A DNA stretch of 64,000 nucleotides from Hortaea werneckii (Eukaryota; Ascomycota; Dothideomycetes; Mycosphaerellales; Teratosphaeriaceae): the NCBI GenBank assembly GCA_037044905.1, contig JBAOKB010000181.1, positions 62,001 through 126,000 on the forward strand. The letters run 5' to 3'. This document shows positions 54,123 through 64,000 of this stretch, piece after piece (within the stretch, counting starts at the first letter, position 1; every line of letters begins with the position of its first letter). The translations under genes were made by a program, and so were the position numbers. The notes under the pieces are model-generated. The model saw only the letters and a program-made list of their open reading frames with translations, was not told the DNA's origin and ran no database searches.

Positions 54123-55921
54123 TCAAAGACGAGCTTTCTGGCCTTGCTTCGGCGGGTCGTCGAGGATATGCGACATTCGCTCTTTCCATTCCTGCACGAG
54201 CTCTGGGTCATTACCGGAGAAGTCAATGCTGACTCCCACACCAAGGCCCTTTTCAGACTAGAACATAGTGTTAGAAGCAATTCGACTGTCTTAATGGTCT
54301 TGGATATACTTACGCCTCCAATTCCGACAAGAAATTCGCCATCTCGTGCGCGTACGCCACTCTTCATACCTGAGAAATCTGCAACAAAGTCCCTGTCGCT
54401 GAGAGCTTCGATATCATACATTCCGCTTCTGATCATAGCATCTCTCCGACCGAGAGAGCTGACTCCATTCGTCTGTCTCGTGGTATTGGGCCGAGCCTGG
54501 TACTCGCCCTGAGGATCATTATATGCTTTGGTCCGCCATTCTTCAGGTATTGCGAGCTGAGAGCGCTCAACTCCAATGAGATATTGATTTGCTATAACCC
54601 TACCAGCGCCTCGCGAGGACATGAAGTGTACCTGCGCTTCTTCACCCGCTGGCCGTCGTTTCTGATATGTTGCGAGTTGGCGGTGAGCTTGCCGTGCGAG
54701 TAGCCTCAGCCTGCCCTCGATAGGAAGCGAAGAAGGGAGGAAAGGAAGAACGATGCCATCGCAAAATGCCAGCATCAAACTATCTGGGTCGACGTGATGG
54801 TTAAAGAAAGGTCGGGGATTTAGTGGAAAGCCGCTGATAAAGGGCTTCCGCTCGTGCAGAGGTACGTTTGGCTCAAGCTTCTCGTACATTTCCATCATCA
54901 CTAGCGCTGCCAGGACGAAGCAGCCAGCTCCTATGCTGGCTTTGGCCTCCCTGCAGCAACGGATCAAGCGCTGGAAGGACGGCATTGGTATCTCAAGGAA
55001 GCACGGACCGCTGTTAAGTGGAGGCGTGCGTGTGTAGTCTAACACCGCTGCGTATGTAGGTGAAGGCGGAATTGGACGAAGTGGCTCGCGTCGCCAAAGT
55101 GGACTGGCGAAGCCTGCTTGCAATGGCTTTCGTACATGTCGTAAGATGCGAGTGATTGCCCAGAACCATCTCTGCTTCGCTTTAGATCCAGAGATAGGCG
55201 GGTAGAGAGCCTCTTGAGGTAGTGGCAGATGTTGCTCAATTTCCCTAGACTTGATGAAATCGCACACCAGGCCTTTCTGCTCATCTGTTGATTTGTTGAG
55301 AAAATGTGTGAAGTCTCGAAACCACACGGAGGTAGTCATTCCATCCCAGATTTGGTGCGAACCCACAATGAGAAGGCGGAGGAGGGCTCGGCCCTTGCCT
55401 AATGAAAGGAGCGGAAAGACGAACAGTCTCGACAATGCCTCTGCAGGATCGAACACCCTTGCTGAATTCTGAGCATGGTACCAAAAATCATCTGTGTCTA
55501 CGGCTTCGTAATGATCTCCCAGGAAGACAATGTGCCCTTTCGCACTGTCTTTCGCTTCCTCAACATCGCGGGGTACATGTACCCTGAAACAATACTCGTT
55601 AGGATCATCATCGTGAGATAGTCCAATATCAACCCTCTTGACAGCAGAAGCACGGAGCAAAGAATGTCGAGATCGCAGACATGTCCAGGCAAGCAGGATC
55701 TTTTCGTGAAGTTGTTCCTCCGTAAGTCTCGATTTGACTTCCATCTCCACCATCGAGTTGATGTCTGCTCGGCCTTCATAATACCTTCCATCGGAGTCGA
55801 AAAGAGATTCAGTATGGCCTAACGGTCTGTAGAAAAATTGTTGTTGATCGTTGCGTGTTTCTCGCCACCGAAACCTCTCGCTGCCGTAATCATCGAGCCA
55901 GTGGGCGTTGGTTCCCGACAT
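54123..55921 (-). CDS. HxxxDG acyltransferase (condensation/BAHD-like; O-acetyltransferase type)
   Basis: CoA-dependent or carrier-dependent acyltransferase of the chloramphenicol-acetyltransferase-like fold, resembling fungal alcohol and trichothecene-type O-acetyltransferases. Exons 55921-54314 and 54257-54123, with a 56-nt intron (GTAAGT to TAG), 580 residues. Read unspliced, the last exon would be a false tail; spliced it is GLGVGVSIDFSGNDPELVQEW, ending QKARL. The catalytic motif HQIWDG has H189 and D193. Conserved blocks include an N-terminal FYRPLGHTESLF, LPLPQEALYPPISG, RILRHVRKPLQAGF, and GSFVLAALVM-like GAGCFVLAALVMMEMYE. A natural-product or lipid-decorating role is plausible, but no acceptor is known. 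Adjacent to the MFS gene. Confidence 0.85.
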
Positions 55922-56487
55922 CGTATATACAAAGGGCCGGCCGAGACCTCTTAAACGAGAGCAGATCTGTGAGTGAGCGGATTGACGTTTCTTTCAAAAT
56001 TGTGTCGATCATTGAACGAGGTGAAGACGATCTTGCCCGGGCTCTAGCCGAGGTCCACTTTTCTCCGGCGTACTCGAAGACAAAAGCCTACGTAAGTTGG
56101 AGGGGCATTGTTGTGTAAGCCATAAAAGATGATCTTTGAACGACGCGTCGAAACACATGGGCTATCGTGAAACGCCAGTGGGAAAAAGACTTCCTGTTCT
56201 GTTGCACAAGTTGTGGCGAGTCAGTCATTGGAAGACGCTCTTAACTAACCTGAGCGAAGTCATCTACATGCAATCGCTCTATGCAAATCTCTAAAAAGCT
56301 CTATCCTAACAAAAGTCGCCTATTGAAAAGGCGTAGGGTATCTCAAAAGCAAGACAGTCATCCGCGCCAGCGCACTACAAGTCTCACAAGCATGGCTTGC
56401 CGCTCTCCTTACGCTCTTGGCCCCCTCCCAGACCACGGAGGCAATATACCTGTTCAAAGAGCTTGTTCGAGTCGAGAGCTCTAAAGC
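55922..56487. other. Intergenic, uncA 3' end and acyltransferase promoter
   Basis: 566 bp of promoter for the acyltransferase and terminator of uncA. Only short frames; no gene or clear motif. Confidence 0.5.
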
Positions 56488-59400
56488 TCACCACTCATCG
56501 TCCGCGTGGAACTCGGTAGGTCCAACACTGCTCCCTTCACTCACATACGCCCGATCGACAGCCCAGATCCATTCTCCGCGTTCTTTCTCATTGCGGCAGG
56601 CGAACAGCCATGCCTTATTCGTCGCATACACGGCCCACACTTCCAAGCGCACGTTCTCTCGCTGGAGAAGCTTAGCCACTTGGGGTTCCGCATCAATGCG
56701 CGAGTTGGTCAGGTTGACGGTGTTGATCTCATCGCCGTCGGAGCTATACAGGTGCAGGTATGGGCGTCGGAGCTCAACATAGCGCCTGATCCACCTGGTG
56801 CCTGCCGGGTCAGGCGAGAGAAGCCACCCCGCTCTCAGGATAGACGGCGTTTTATCATGGTGTTCGACGACGGCGGCAAGTGGTGGTGGCTCGGGAGCGG
56901 CGCCGTCTGCGAGAGGTTTGCTGGGCTCAGGCGATCCATTCGCAGACCGCAGTAGCTGGATTTCGCCCGCACTCGGGGCTGTCCTCCACAGCTCAAGCAT
57001 CTTCTGTACCAGTGACTTCTGCCGCTCGTCCAAGCTCTCGCTCTCTGTGTCGGAGGGTTTTGAAGGTGGCGCCAATGTGCTAAGGCTCAGTACTCCCTTT
57101 GCTGCCTCAAGTTCACCAATTCGATGCACTCGCTTCTTGAACTCCAAGAAATCTTTAACAAGACTTAGGCCTCTTGCGGACCAGTTCTGGAGCACCTCCT
57201 CACCGCTTATGTACTCTTGGGTAGTGTCCATCTTCCAGAGGTCACCTGCTCGTTTCGCCGCCATGGGTTTCAGGATAATGGCAAAAGTCCCAGCAGTTGA
57301 GTGCACAACACGTTGATTGTACCACAGCTGCGCCAGTCGACTATTCTGTCTGAACCACGTCCTTGGTCGCGTTTGCACGGCGATATCGAACTGGAAGTGC
57401 ATGGGTAGCTGTACTCTGTGCGAGGCCACCTGCCATCTCAAAGTTAACTTGACCCGCTTGTTCTCTGCAAGCGCTGGACGGTCAAGCAGCAGACTCCCAT
57501 GAGCCGAGCTGTCCCATTGCGCGGTCATCCTAACATGCTCCGTCCCATCGGCATTGCTCCTAATGACCGGAGGGCTGACCAGCGGTAATGAAACATCTTT
57601 CTGCCCAGAATCTGTATCCTGCACCTTCCCGTTCTCGTCCACGAGCTGAACGCTACCAGCAGAAAGGGCTGTCACATCTGTCCACGGCAGCACATCTCCA
57701 GAGTTATGGCTCAATGATATAGCCAATCGTCGCTGAAGCCCCTGGTGCAGTTGATACGCCCCTTGATCCAACGTCGAGCTCTGGACAACTTCTACCGGTG
57801 CATAGTCGCCATCTTCACCGATCTCAAGAAGTTGCACGCGCACAAAAACATCATGACGTTCTTCCATTAAGAATTCGGATTCGGGCAACCTGGATCCGAA
57901 TCTCGACGTCTTTGGCAGGTCACGTGCGCCTGCGAGGGAAGAGGAGGCGTCTCGCATGTCATCCCAACTAAGTAGCATATCGAGATGCATCGCCGTAACC
58001 CGCGCGAAGACGGACACTCTCAGGCTTGCATCCTGCGGCGCGCTCATAGGCAGAGACATGCTGTGCACGCTCTCAAATCTTACCGGCGCATCGTCAAAGT
58101 CGGAGACGAGGGAAGTAGTGGTCACGCCGCCTTCCTCACTTATACCTGGAATGAAGAGCTGTGCATGTACTTCCGTCCCCTCACGTTCCGCAAATCCAAC
58201 AAGCTCATGCATGACAACATTGAACTTGAGCGTCTCCTTCGGAGCTTCTGCTGAGCTTGGCTCAAGGCTCAGCCTCACGATGCCGATTACGGAATGAGTA
58301 TACGGTGAATACACGTCCAGCGTGAAGTCCTGCACGCGGCATTCAAAGACAGCCGCGAGGGGTATATCGGCATCTCCGACGCGCGTGAACGAAGGTAAAG
58401 GATCATCCGAGAAAGGGTTTGCGGCGCGAAAGTGCTGCATGTATTCCGGTCGGTCGGCGTAAGCTGCAAGCTGCCTCATTGCTTTCAACCTTGGCCGCAG
58501 TTTCTCAATGCTCCATAAGTGCACGACACTCTTCGCAAAGTCCACCACACGGACCCCAATGCATGGTTTGGCAGCTTCGATGAGGCTTTGATCGTCGCTT
58601 TCCTCAGCACTGATTCCATTCAGCGCCAGATCGTACGACGAGCCTAGCGTGTGTCCGACGTCAACAACCGTAAATTGGAACACAACTTCTTTGTCCAGCT
58701 GCTGGCTTAAGACTTGGGCCTCCTTCAAGACTTTGGCTTCACGTAGAATAGTGGCAGCCATTGCCACATATCTGACTCGTCTCCAGTGGTCCACAACCTG
58801 CTTGGCTAACCACACATCCGCCTCTGTCATTCCGTTTCCAACAAGCATGCTCCTCGTCGGTTTGAAGCCTGGCCTCACCAGTCTCCGTCTGGCGTCGTTT
58901 TCCGACGCTCGCGCAAGTTGCTCCTCAAATCCCTTCTTCTGCTCCATGAGCTGCCGTTCCATCTCTGCCTTCATCTCCGCCAAATTCGCCTCCATTTTCA
59001 ACTTCTCCTCCCTCATCGCCGCAATTTCCATGCTACCCTCCTCATCATTTTTCAATCTTTCTGCGTATTCTTCCTTCTGCCGGTCAAGTTGCTCCTGCAT
59101 CTCATCCTTGGCCTGCTTTAATTGCTCCTGATTTTGCTGAGAAGAAGTGCGCTCCACCATCGCGCCACTGCCATCGGCCGCCGCGTCGCTTGCTGAGCTC
59201 TCTGCCTGCGGGGTAGAAGGCGGGATTGTTAGAGCAGTGTCCAAGCTGAAGTTGTCTAGCGAACTGGAACCGTTGGAGAGATATTTCTCCCTTTCCTTCC
59301 CTCCCGCAAAGGCCATTGGGTGCGCCGAAGAAGAGACGGACTCCGTATCTGTATCGTTGCCTCCACTGCTAAAATCCAAAATTCTGCTTTCGGGCCTTGC

Positions 59401-61668
59401 CTTTCGAACAGCCCGCACACGCTGCAAATCATCAAAAAGCACATCCAACTCATCATCTCGTAACGAGCTCAGGTTTTGGTCAGGGCCGAGCAAGGCGCTC
59501 ACCGCTTCCCGACGAGCGAAGGCCCAGTCAAGGCTATCTCTCCCTTGGCCTCCACCGCCACCGCTGACGCTCCCCCTCCACGGAGCTGGGCTCTCCGTAC
59601 CTGCTGGACTGCCGAGTCCTGGCGTATCACCATCAATGTCGGATAAAGCTCGGCTGAATTCACTTCCCATCCGTTCATGGCCAGGCCGACGAGAAGGTGA
59701 GTCCAAATCATCAGCTGTCATGCTATACTTTAATAAGCTTCCCTGCTGCTCCACTGCACTGCGCTCCTCGCGTGCTTCCTGTGGGTGATTGAAACGGAAA
59801 ATGTGAAAATCACCGAGGATGACGCGGTATCCCGAGCGAAGACGTTTTGGCGCTTCGATACGGACACCGTTGACCATGACAGCAGCACCGTCTTTGGGGA
59901 CCACCGTTACGACGCCATCGACGTTCTCGAAAGTACAATGGTCGGGCAATATCTTGGAGCCATTCAATCGAATGTCGATCGTGCCTTCCTGGTGTTCCTC
60001 GTGCTCGTCGTTTCCGTGACTTTCCTCGCCATTGCTGGATTGCTCATGAAGTGGTGGTGCAGATTCTTGGTTGCCTACTGTGGTGGTTCCTGGTTTGAGG
60101 TTGTAGATTAGACACTCAGCTAGCAAGGGATCGTCACTTAAGTTGACAAGATGAGGCATCTTTTTCGGCGTTGATAATCCCACGAATCCCTTCTCAATGC
60201 TAATACCAAGGTCTTCAAGCGCCTGCTCTCTCTCCTTGTGAATCTTCTCTGTGTTCGCTAGTTTCTGTTCCCAGGTCTGATCGAGCTCTTTGTACAACTT
60301 CTCAGATTGAGAGAGCTGCTCCGCAATCTCGGCCTTGCTGACTTTCTTGGTCTCTCCAGAAGAGGAGGTGATAGAAACCATTTGCTTTTCCAGTGGCGTG
60401 CCCTCCGGGTATGCTTCCTGCGCAATCTCGCCTTCCACAAAGCCACCACCTGCCGCGCTGCCACCAGACCCGCCGCCGAGCTTGGACCGTAACTGAGCAA
60501 GCTCCTCTTTCAACTCCCTGATCATTCTGGCATTTGGATCCTCGTTTACAACAGCGTTGTTCTTGATTCTCTTTGCACTATCCGCATATCGCAATGTGCT
60601 CAGAGTCTCTTCGAAATTGATGTCTGCTGGAGAAATGGCGGCAATCATTGCGGTCAAGCTGTTTCCTCCAAGGCTGTCTTTGAGTAGCCATGTCAATACA
60701 CTGTCTCTGTATGGAACCTGATGGCCCTTGGAAGCTTTAGCCTTGCCAGTACTCTGGTCCGCAAGAGCAGCGATCACACGTCCAAGTGTAGACAAAGATC
60801 TATTGATCTCGGCACCTTCCTTCAAACGTGCGCCTGTCGCGCCGGTTGATGTCGCTCTTTCCGAACCAGCCAAATCCACCAGGCTGATTTTGGCGACCTT
60901 TTCAGTGTCAAGCTTTGTCTCCGCATCGTGCCGTTTCTGCGTTAGCGTAAGGGTAAAGACAGCGTGCGAGCGAGAAGAAGTCTCGTTCATGTTGGTCGCA
61001 GCGACGGTACGAGCTTTGTTTCCTTCGTCCATCAGATGCTCGATCTCCATGAAGCTCCTCACCACCAGCTTTGCCAGGTCCTCGACATACGGCCCAGTGG
61101 AAGGATGTTCTCGAACCTTCAGGTTTCCCTTCGTACTCGGATTCAACAAGTCTCTCACCCGCTCGTTGTAGATCTCGATGTAGGAGACCTCCACCGTGCA
61201 GACCATGTTCTTGTCTGCCTCTACAATCGCCTGGATACGTTCAAACATGACTCGACAGATCCGCGGTATCACACCTTCCTCTTCGCCATATCCCATCATA
61301 CTGTAACTCTTTCCGGAACCCGTCTGACCGTACGCAAAGATACAGTTGTTGTAGCCCTTGAACGCATTGTCTAGCAGGGGCGTTCCCAGATCCTCAAACA
61401 CATTCTCCTGACCTGCAAATTCCCCGTTCTCCTTGTCAAAACTCCAGTACGACTTGTCAAATGCGAACGTCTTGGTGCCTTCGAGCGCTGCCTTGACGCC
61501 CTTGCTCTGTTTGGCGTTCGGGTCGGTGTGGGGCGGGGTGAGGATGGTCTGGACATCTTTCATAGACACGATGCATTTGGCCTTGCGATCCTTCTCACGC
61601 GAGTTGAACGGCCGCACACGCACAACGACTTTGATGTTGCCCGCTGGCGGACCGGCGGAGGGCGCCAT
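56488..61668 (-). CDS. uncA: Kinesin-3 motor UncA (Unc104/KIF1-type)
   Basis: A plus-end-directed microtubule motor that moves endosomes and other vesicles in hyphae, related to Aspergillus nidulans UncA. Single exon, 1726 residues, the usual size for fungal kinesin-3. The motor domain (1-370) has the P-loop GQTGSGKS at about 112-119, switch I (NETSSRSH) and switch II (LVDLAGSER). After a neck coiled coil comes an FHA domain at about 520-640 (starting LIYNLKPGTTTVG), a long coiled coil at about 853-930, the KIF1B-type and DUF3694 regions, and a C-terminal PH domain at about 1610-1715 (RAGWLLSPDPAGTRWIRRYVELR). The order motor, FHA, coil, PH is diagnostic. Divergent from trm5. Confidence 0.96.
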   Translation of the reverse strand: MAPSAGPPAGNIKVVVRVRPFNSREKDRKAKCIVSMKDVQTILTPPHTDPNAKQSKGVKAALEGTKTFAFDKSYWSFDKENGEFAGQENVFEDLGTPLLDNAFKGYNNCIFAYGQTGSGKSYSMMGYGEEEGVIPRICRVMFERIQAIVEADKNMVCTVEVSYIEIYNERVRDLLNPSTKGNLKVREHPSTGPYVEDLAKLVVRSFMEIEHLMDEGNKARTVAATNMNETSSRSHAVFTLTLTQKRHDAETKLDTEKVAKISLVDLAGSERATSTGATGARLKEGAEINRSLSTLGRVIAALADQSTGKAKASKGHQVPYRDSVLTWLLKDSLGGNSLTAMIAAISPADINFEETLSTLRYADSAKRIKNNAVVNEDPNARMIRELKEELAQLRSKLGGGSGGSAAGGGFVEGEIAQEAYPEGTPLEKQMVSITSSSGETKKVSKAEIAEQLSQSEKLYKELDQTWEQKLANTEKIHKEREQALEDLGISIEKGFVGLSTPKKMPHLVNLSDDPLLAECLIYNLKPGTTTVGNQESAPPLHEQSSNGEESHGNDEHEEHQEGTIDIRLNGSKILPDHCTFENVDGVVTVVPKDGAAVMVNGVRIEAPKRLRSGYRVILGDFHIFRFNHPQEAREERSAVEQQGSLLKYSMTADDLDSPSRRPGHERMGSEFSRALSDIDGDTPGLGSPAGTESPAPWRGSVSGGGGGQGRDSLDWAFARREAVSALLGPDQNLSSLRDDELDVLFDDLQRVRAVRKARPESRILDFSSGGNDTDTESVSSSAHPMAFAGGKEREKYLSNGSSSLDNFSLDTALTIPPSTPQAESSASDAAADGSGAMVERTSSQQNQEQLKQAKDEMQEQLDRQKEEYAERLKNDEEGSMEIAAMREEKLKMEANLAEMKAEMERQLMEQKKGFEEQLARASENDARRRLVRPGFKPTRSMLVGNGMTEADVWLAKQVVDHWRRVRYVAMAATILREAKVLKEAQVLSQQLDKEVVFQFTVVDVGHTLGSSYDLALNGISAEESDDQSLIEAAKPCIGVRVVDFAKSVVHLWSIEKLRPRLKAMRQLAAYADRPEYMQHFRAANPFSDDPLPSFTRVGDADIPLAAVFECRVQDFTLDVYSPYTHSVIGIVRLSLEPSSAEAPKETLKFNVVMHELVGFAEREGTEVHAQLFIPGISEEGGVTTTSLVSDFDDAPVRFESVHSMSLPMSAPQDASLRVSVFARVTAMHLDMLLSWDDMRDASSSLAGARDLPKTSRFGSRLPESEFLMEERHDVFVRVQLLEIGEDGDYAPVEVVQSSTLDQGAYQLHQGLQRRLAISLSHNSGDVLPWTDVTALSAGSVQLVDENGKVQDTDSGQKDVSLPLVSPPVIRSNADGTEHVRMTAQWDSSAHGSLLLDRPALAENKRVKLTLRWQVASHRVQLPMHFQFDIAVQTRPRTWFRQNSRLAQLWYNQRVVHSTAGTFAIILKPMAAKRAGDLWKMDTTQEYISGEEVLQNWSARGLSLVKDFLEFKKRVHRIGELEAAKGVLSLSTLAPPSKPSDTESESLDERQKSLVQKMLELWRTAPSAGEIQLLRSANGSPEPSKPLADGAAPEPPPLAAVVEHHDKTPSILRAGWLLSPDPAGTRWIRRYVELRRPYLHLYSSDGDEINTVNLTNSRIDAEPQVAKLLQRENVRLEVWAVYATNKAWLFACRNEKERGEWIWAVDRAYVSEGSSVGPTEFHADDEW

Positions 61669-62217
61669 GACGGCGGGAGGAAGATGCGGTCACAAGACAG
61701 AAGTCGGGATGCTATCGGAATGGATGCTGCATAGAGATGTGTGGGCTGCCGCAGCGGCAGCGATGGGTTCGAGAAAAGCAGACCGGGGTGAGGATGTGGG
61801 ACGATTGGGCGATATCAGGCTGAAACTACCCAAGACACTGTATGTAGGTACTGTTCTGGGTAGTATGTTGTCGCGCACGCGCTTGGGCAAGCGTGGAGGC
61901 CGCCATCTCCCCGGTCCGCGTCTTAGGGCGGGCCTCCCGGGCTCGCCGAGAGCGGGTTAGGCGGAATTGGAGATTTTGTGGACAGGCCAGTCACCTTTGA
62001 TATGATCGAGAATCAAAGCTACCGTGGCAATCGCATGCAACGGACAGGTAAGAGGCATCAAACAGACATATCATAATAGGTGTCAGCTTCCAATCAGTAC
62101 TTGACAGTAATCTGCTAGGTATTGGGCTTGGATAGCACCACATCCCGATTTAACCCCTATTTCGATTGAGCATTTCTACCTTGCCAGGGCACTCACATCA
62201 GGCTCCGATCGCGTCTG
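61669..62217. promoter_or_regulatory. Divergent promoter region of uncA and trm5
   Basis: 549 bp between the two start codons. G/C-rich near uncA (61870-61960) and A/T-richer toward trm5. No TATA box or known site stands out. Confidence 0.45.
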
Positions 62218-63645
62218 ATGGCGGAAGACATGTTCCGCGCACCGATCCATCGTGGTATGCGTGCCTTGGATCGTTCCAAATTTCAGAAAGTTGTGCCGCT
62301 CAAAGCAGCCAGAGTGTTCGAAAATAAAAACATTTCCAAAGTTCGTGGGGAGCTTGAACGAAGCAAAGATGCCTTGGTGCAAGAAAGATTAGGAAATGTC
62401 CATCCCGATCCCGACTCAGCTCTTGCGCAGAAGGGGAGGAAGTGTGTTGTCTTGAGGCCCGAACACAAGGTGGCGAGCGATGTGCCTGCTGGTTCCTTAT
62501 CGACAAACGGGTCAAGCAGTTCCTCAGTACAGTCTTGGCCGCACTCTCCAACCGTCACCGACCTGGTCGCCCAAGAGTTCATCTCAGTTGTTCCATTCGA
62601 CCTTAATCTCAACTACGACTACTGGACCTACTACGACATAATATCCTCAATCCTTCACGAAGACGAGCAGGGCGAGATCCCATCAGGCTTCACGCAAGTC
62701 GGCCATGTCGCCCATCTCAACCTCCGCGATGAGTACCTCAAGCACAAGTATCTCATCGCCGAAGTTCTCATGGATAAGAACCCTGGCGTACAGACGGTAA
62801 TCAACAAAATCGACGACGTTGGCGAAGAGAACGAATTCCGCACTTTCAAATATGAAGTCCTTGCTGGCCCCGACGACCTCAACGTGATGATCAGTGAGGA
62901 GAACTGCACCTTCAAGTTCGACTACGCAAAGGTCTACTGGAACTCCCGGCTCAATACGGAGCATCGTCGACTTGTAACAATGTTCAAAGAAGGCGATGCA
63001 GTATGCGACGTCATGGCCGGCATAGGCCCCTTTGCCGTTCCTGCAGGCAAGAGATCGGTATTCGTATGGGCCAACGACCTGAATCCGGATTCCTACGTCA
63101 GCTTAGCCGATGCCGTCAAGAGAAACAAAGTCTCCCAATTCGTTCGGCCGTCAAACGAAGACGGAAGGACGTTCATCCGTACTGCCACTGTGCAGCTAGC
63201 AGAGACTGAACATCAGGTCGATATCATCTCGAAACCGAATAGGAAAGACGGACCGGAAGCCAAACCGCAAGTCCTGAAGACTCTCACGCAACCCAAGACA
63301 TTCCAGCACTTCGTCCTCAATTTACCCGCCAGCGCCTTGACCTTCCTGCCCTCATTCGTTGGCCTTTATCCTCCCACTATACGGAAACTCTTGCCTCAGA
63401 ATTTCAACCTCCCGCTTGTCCATGTCTATTGCTTCTCCACCAAATCTGACGACAACGTCGAAGAAGGCGTGAAGATCTGCGCGGAGATTAGTGGTCACCT
63501 GGGCTTCGACATGAAGCCAGGAAAGATCGATGCGGATGGGGAGGGCGCTGTCGAGGTTTGGGACGTGAGGGATGTGGCGCCGAAGAAGAGGATGTTTTGT
63601 GCTAGCTTCCGGTTGCCGCAAGAAGTGGCGTTTAGGGAGACGTGA
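62218..63645 (+). CDS. trm5: tRNA (guanine(37)-N1)-methyltransferase Trm5
   Basis: Methylates G37 next to the anticodon, using S-adenosylmethionine, which prevents +1 frameshifting; it acts in cytosol and mitochondria. Single exon, 475 residues. The start is the ATG at 62218; M5 (MFRAPIHRGMRALDRSKF) is a possible alternative. The N-terminal domain (about 1-110) is followed by the D2/D3 region (PSGFTQVGHVAHLNLRDEYL) and the class I methyltransferase fold with AdoMet-binding VCDVMAGIGPFAVPAG from about residue 262. The NLPASA motif at about 367 is the Trm5 equivalent of the NPPY-like loop. No clear mitochondrial presequence. Divergent from uncA. Confidence 0.95.
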   Translation: MAEDMFRAPIHRGMRALDRSKFQKVVPLKAARVFENKNISKVRGELERSKDALVQERLGNVHPDPDSALAQKGRKCVVLRPEHKVASDVPAGSLSTNGSSSSSVQSWPHSPTVTDLVAQEFISVVPFDLNLNYDYWTYYDIISSILHEDEQGEIPSGFTQVGHVAHLNLRDEYLKHKYLIAEVLMDKNPGVQTVINKIDDVGEENEFRTFKYEVLAGPDDLNVMISEENCTFKFDYAKVYWNSRLNTEHRRLVTMFKEGDAVCDVMAGIGPFAVPAGKRSVFVWANDLNPDSYVSLADAVKRNKVSQFVRPSNEDGRTFIRTATVQLAETEHQVDIISKPNRKDGPEAKPQVLKTLTQPKTFQHFVLNLPASALTFLPSFVGLYPPTIRKLLPQNFNLPLVHVYCFSTKSDDNVEEGVKICAEISGHLGFDMKPGKIDADGEGAVEVWDVRDVAPKKRMFCASFRLPQEVAFRET

Positions 63646-64000
63646 GAAAGCGCGAAATCATGATGAAGCTTATAGCTCTCGACATGATGATATAGATTAG
63701 GAAATTCTGCACGATACTAGGACATAGCGTCGTCAGAACACGCGTGATTCAGGACTGCACTTCGAGCCGTTCGTGAACGACAGTATTGTGGTCACGACGT
63801 GAATTGCGCCTATATACCTTTTGTGCTTCTGAATTGAGGGTTCTTCTTGATGACGGTGTTCTTCGTGCCCTTTCCTTGCTATCATCTCCGTTCACCAATA
63901 AATAAATATTAGCACCAGGCCGGGCATCTGTGCAATCTCCCGATGTTGGACAATGAGCAATTCCACGTGGTCTTGTTGCATGACGCCATGGACGTCCTCA
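63646..64000. other. 3' flank of trm5
   Basis: 355 bp to the window edge with an AATAAA signal at 63897-63902. No further gene is visible. Confidence 0.55.
63897..63902 (+). terminator. Candidate polyadenylation signal for trm5
   Basis: AATAAA directly followed by a second TAAATA, 252 nt after the trm5 stop. Confidence 0.45.

Overview
The window is a gene-dense stretch of a filamentous ascomycete (Pezizomycotina) nuclear genome. The evidence is short GT-AG introns (50-146 nt, most 50-80 nt) in otherwise long open frames, a strongly C/G-ending codon bias, and genes typical of moulds: the sterol-aspartylating enzyme ErdS, the kinesin-3 UncA, Rim15, a sedolisin, a CYP52-like P450 and a Pyr4/PaxB-type membrane protein. 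A Dothideomycete or Eurotiomycete fits best, but the sequence alone does not settle the class. I found no tRNA, rRNA, transposon or CRISPR array.

Layout. 1-2266: 3' part of erdS (+). 3773-5502: cct4 (-), divergent from rpt1 (+, 6049-7439). 8018-10651: checkpoint loader rad17 (-), sharing a 334-bp promoter with an AlkB-type dioxygenase (+, 10986-11972). 13080-15383: secreted sedolisin (+). 15989-16467: the very small coa3 (-), divergent from pta1 (+, 16983-19445). 20046-22338: Pyr4-like membrane protein and a short-chain dehydrogenase, both minus. 23516-29449: rim15 (+). 30377-32014: P450 (+). 33761-35770: disordered fungal protein (+). 36448-37536 and 37976-39484: thioredoxin-fold protein and an uncharacterised protein (both -). 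42444-44753: ELMO protein (-). 45798-47888: reg1 (-). 52388-54048: MFS transporter (+), tail to tail with an HxxxDG acyltransferase (-, 54123-55921). 56488-61668: uncA (-). 62218-63645: trm5 (+).

Most genes are housekeeping: protein folding and turnover (cct4, rpt1), DNA damage (rad17, AlkB), mRNA 3' processing (pta1), respiratory assembly (coa3), tRNA modification (trm5), nutrient signalling (rim15, reg1) and transport along microtubules (uncA). Accessory elements are the sedolisin, the Pyr4-like/SDR pair, the P450 and the MFS/acyltransferase pair. Two long gene-free stretches (39485-42443 and 47889-52387) carry microsatellites and most copies of a 10-bp palindrome.

The most unusual signals are: (1) a 75-codon frame with coding-like third positions running on after the erdS stop codon; (2) MluI-type cell-cycle boxes in the rad17/AlkB shared promoter; (3) an exact intergenic palindrome, TACCTAGGTA, four times in 64 kb; (4) a Rim15 receiver domain with Glu in place of the phospho-accepting Asp; (5) a predicted leader intron that would place a uORF stop overlapping the main start codon at 33761. 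I see no clearly new multi-gene system. All exon boundaries were derived by hand from frame, splice-site and protein-family continuity.
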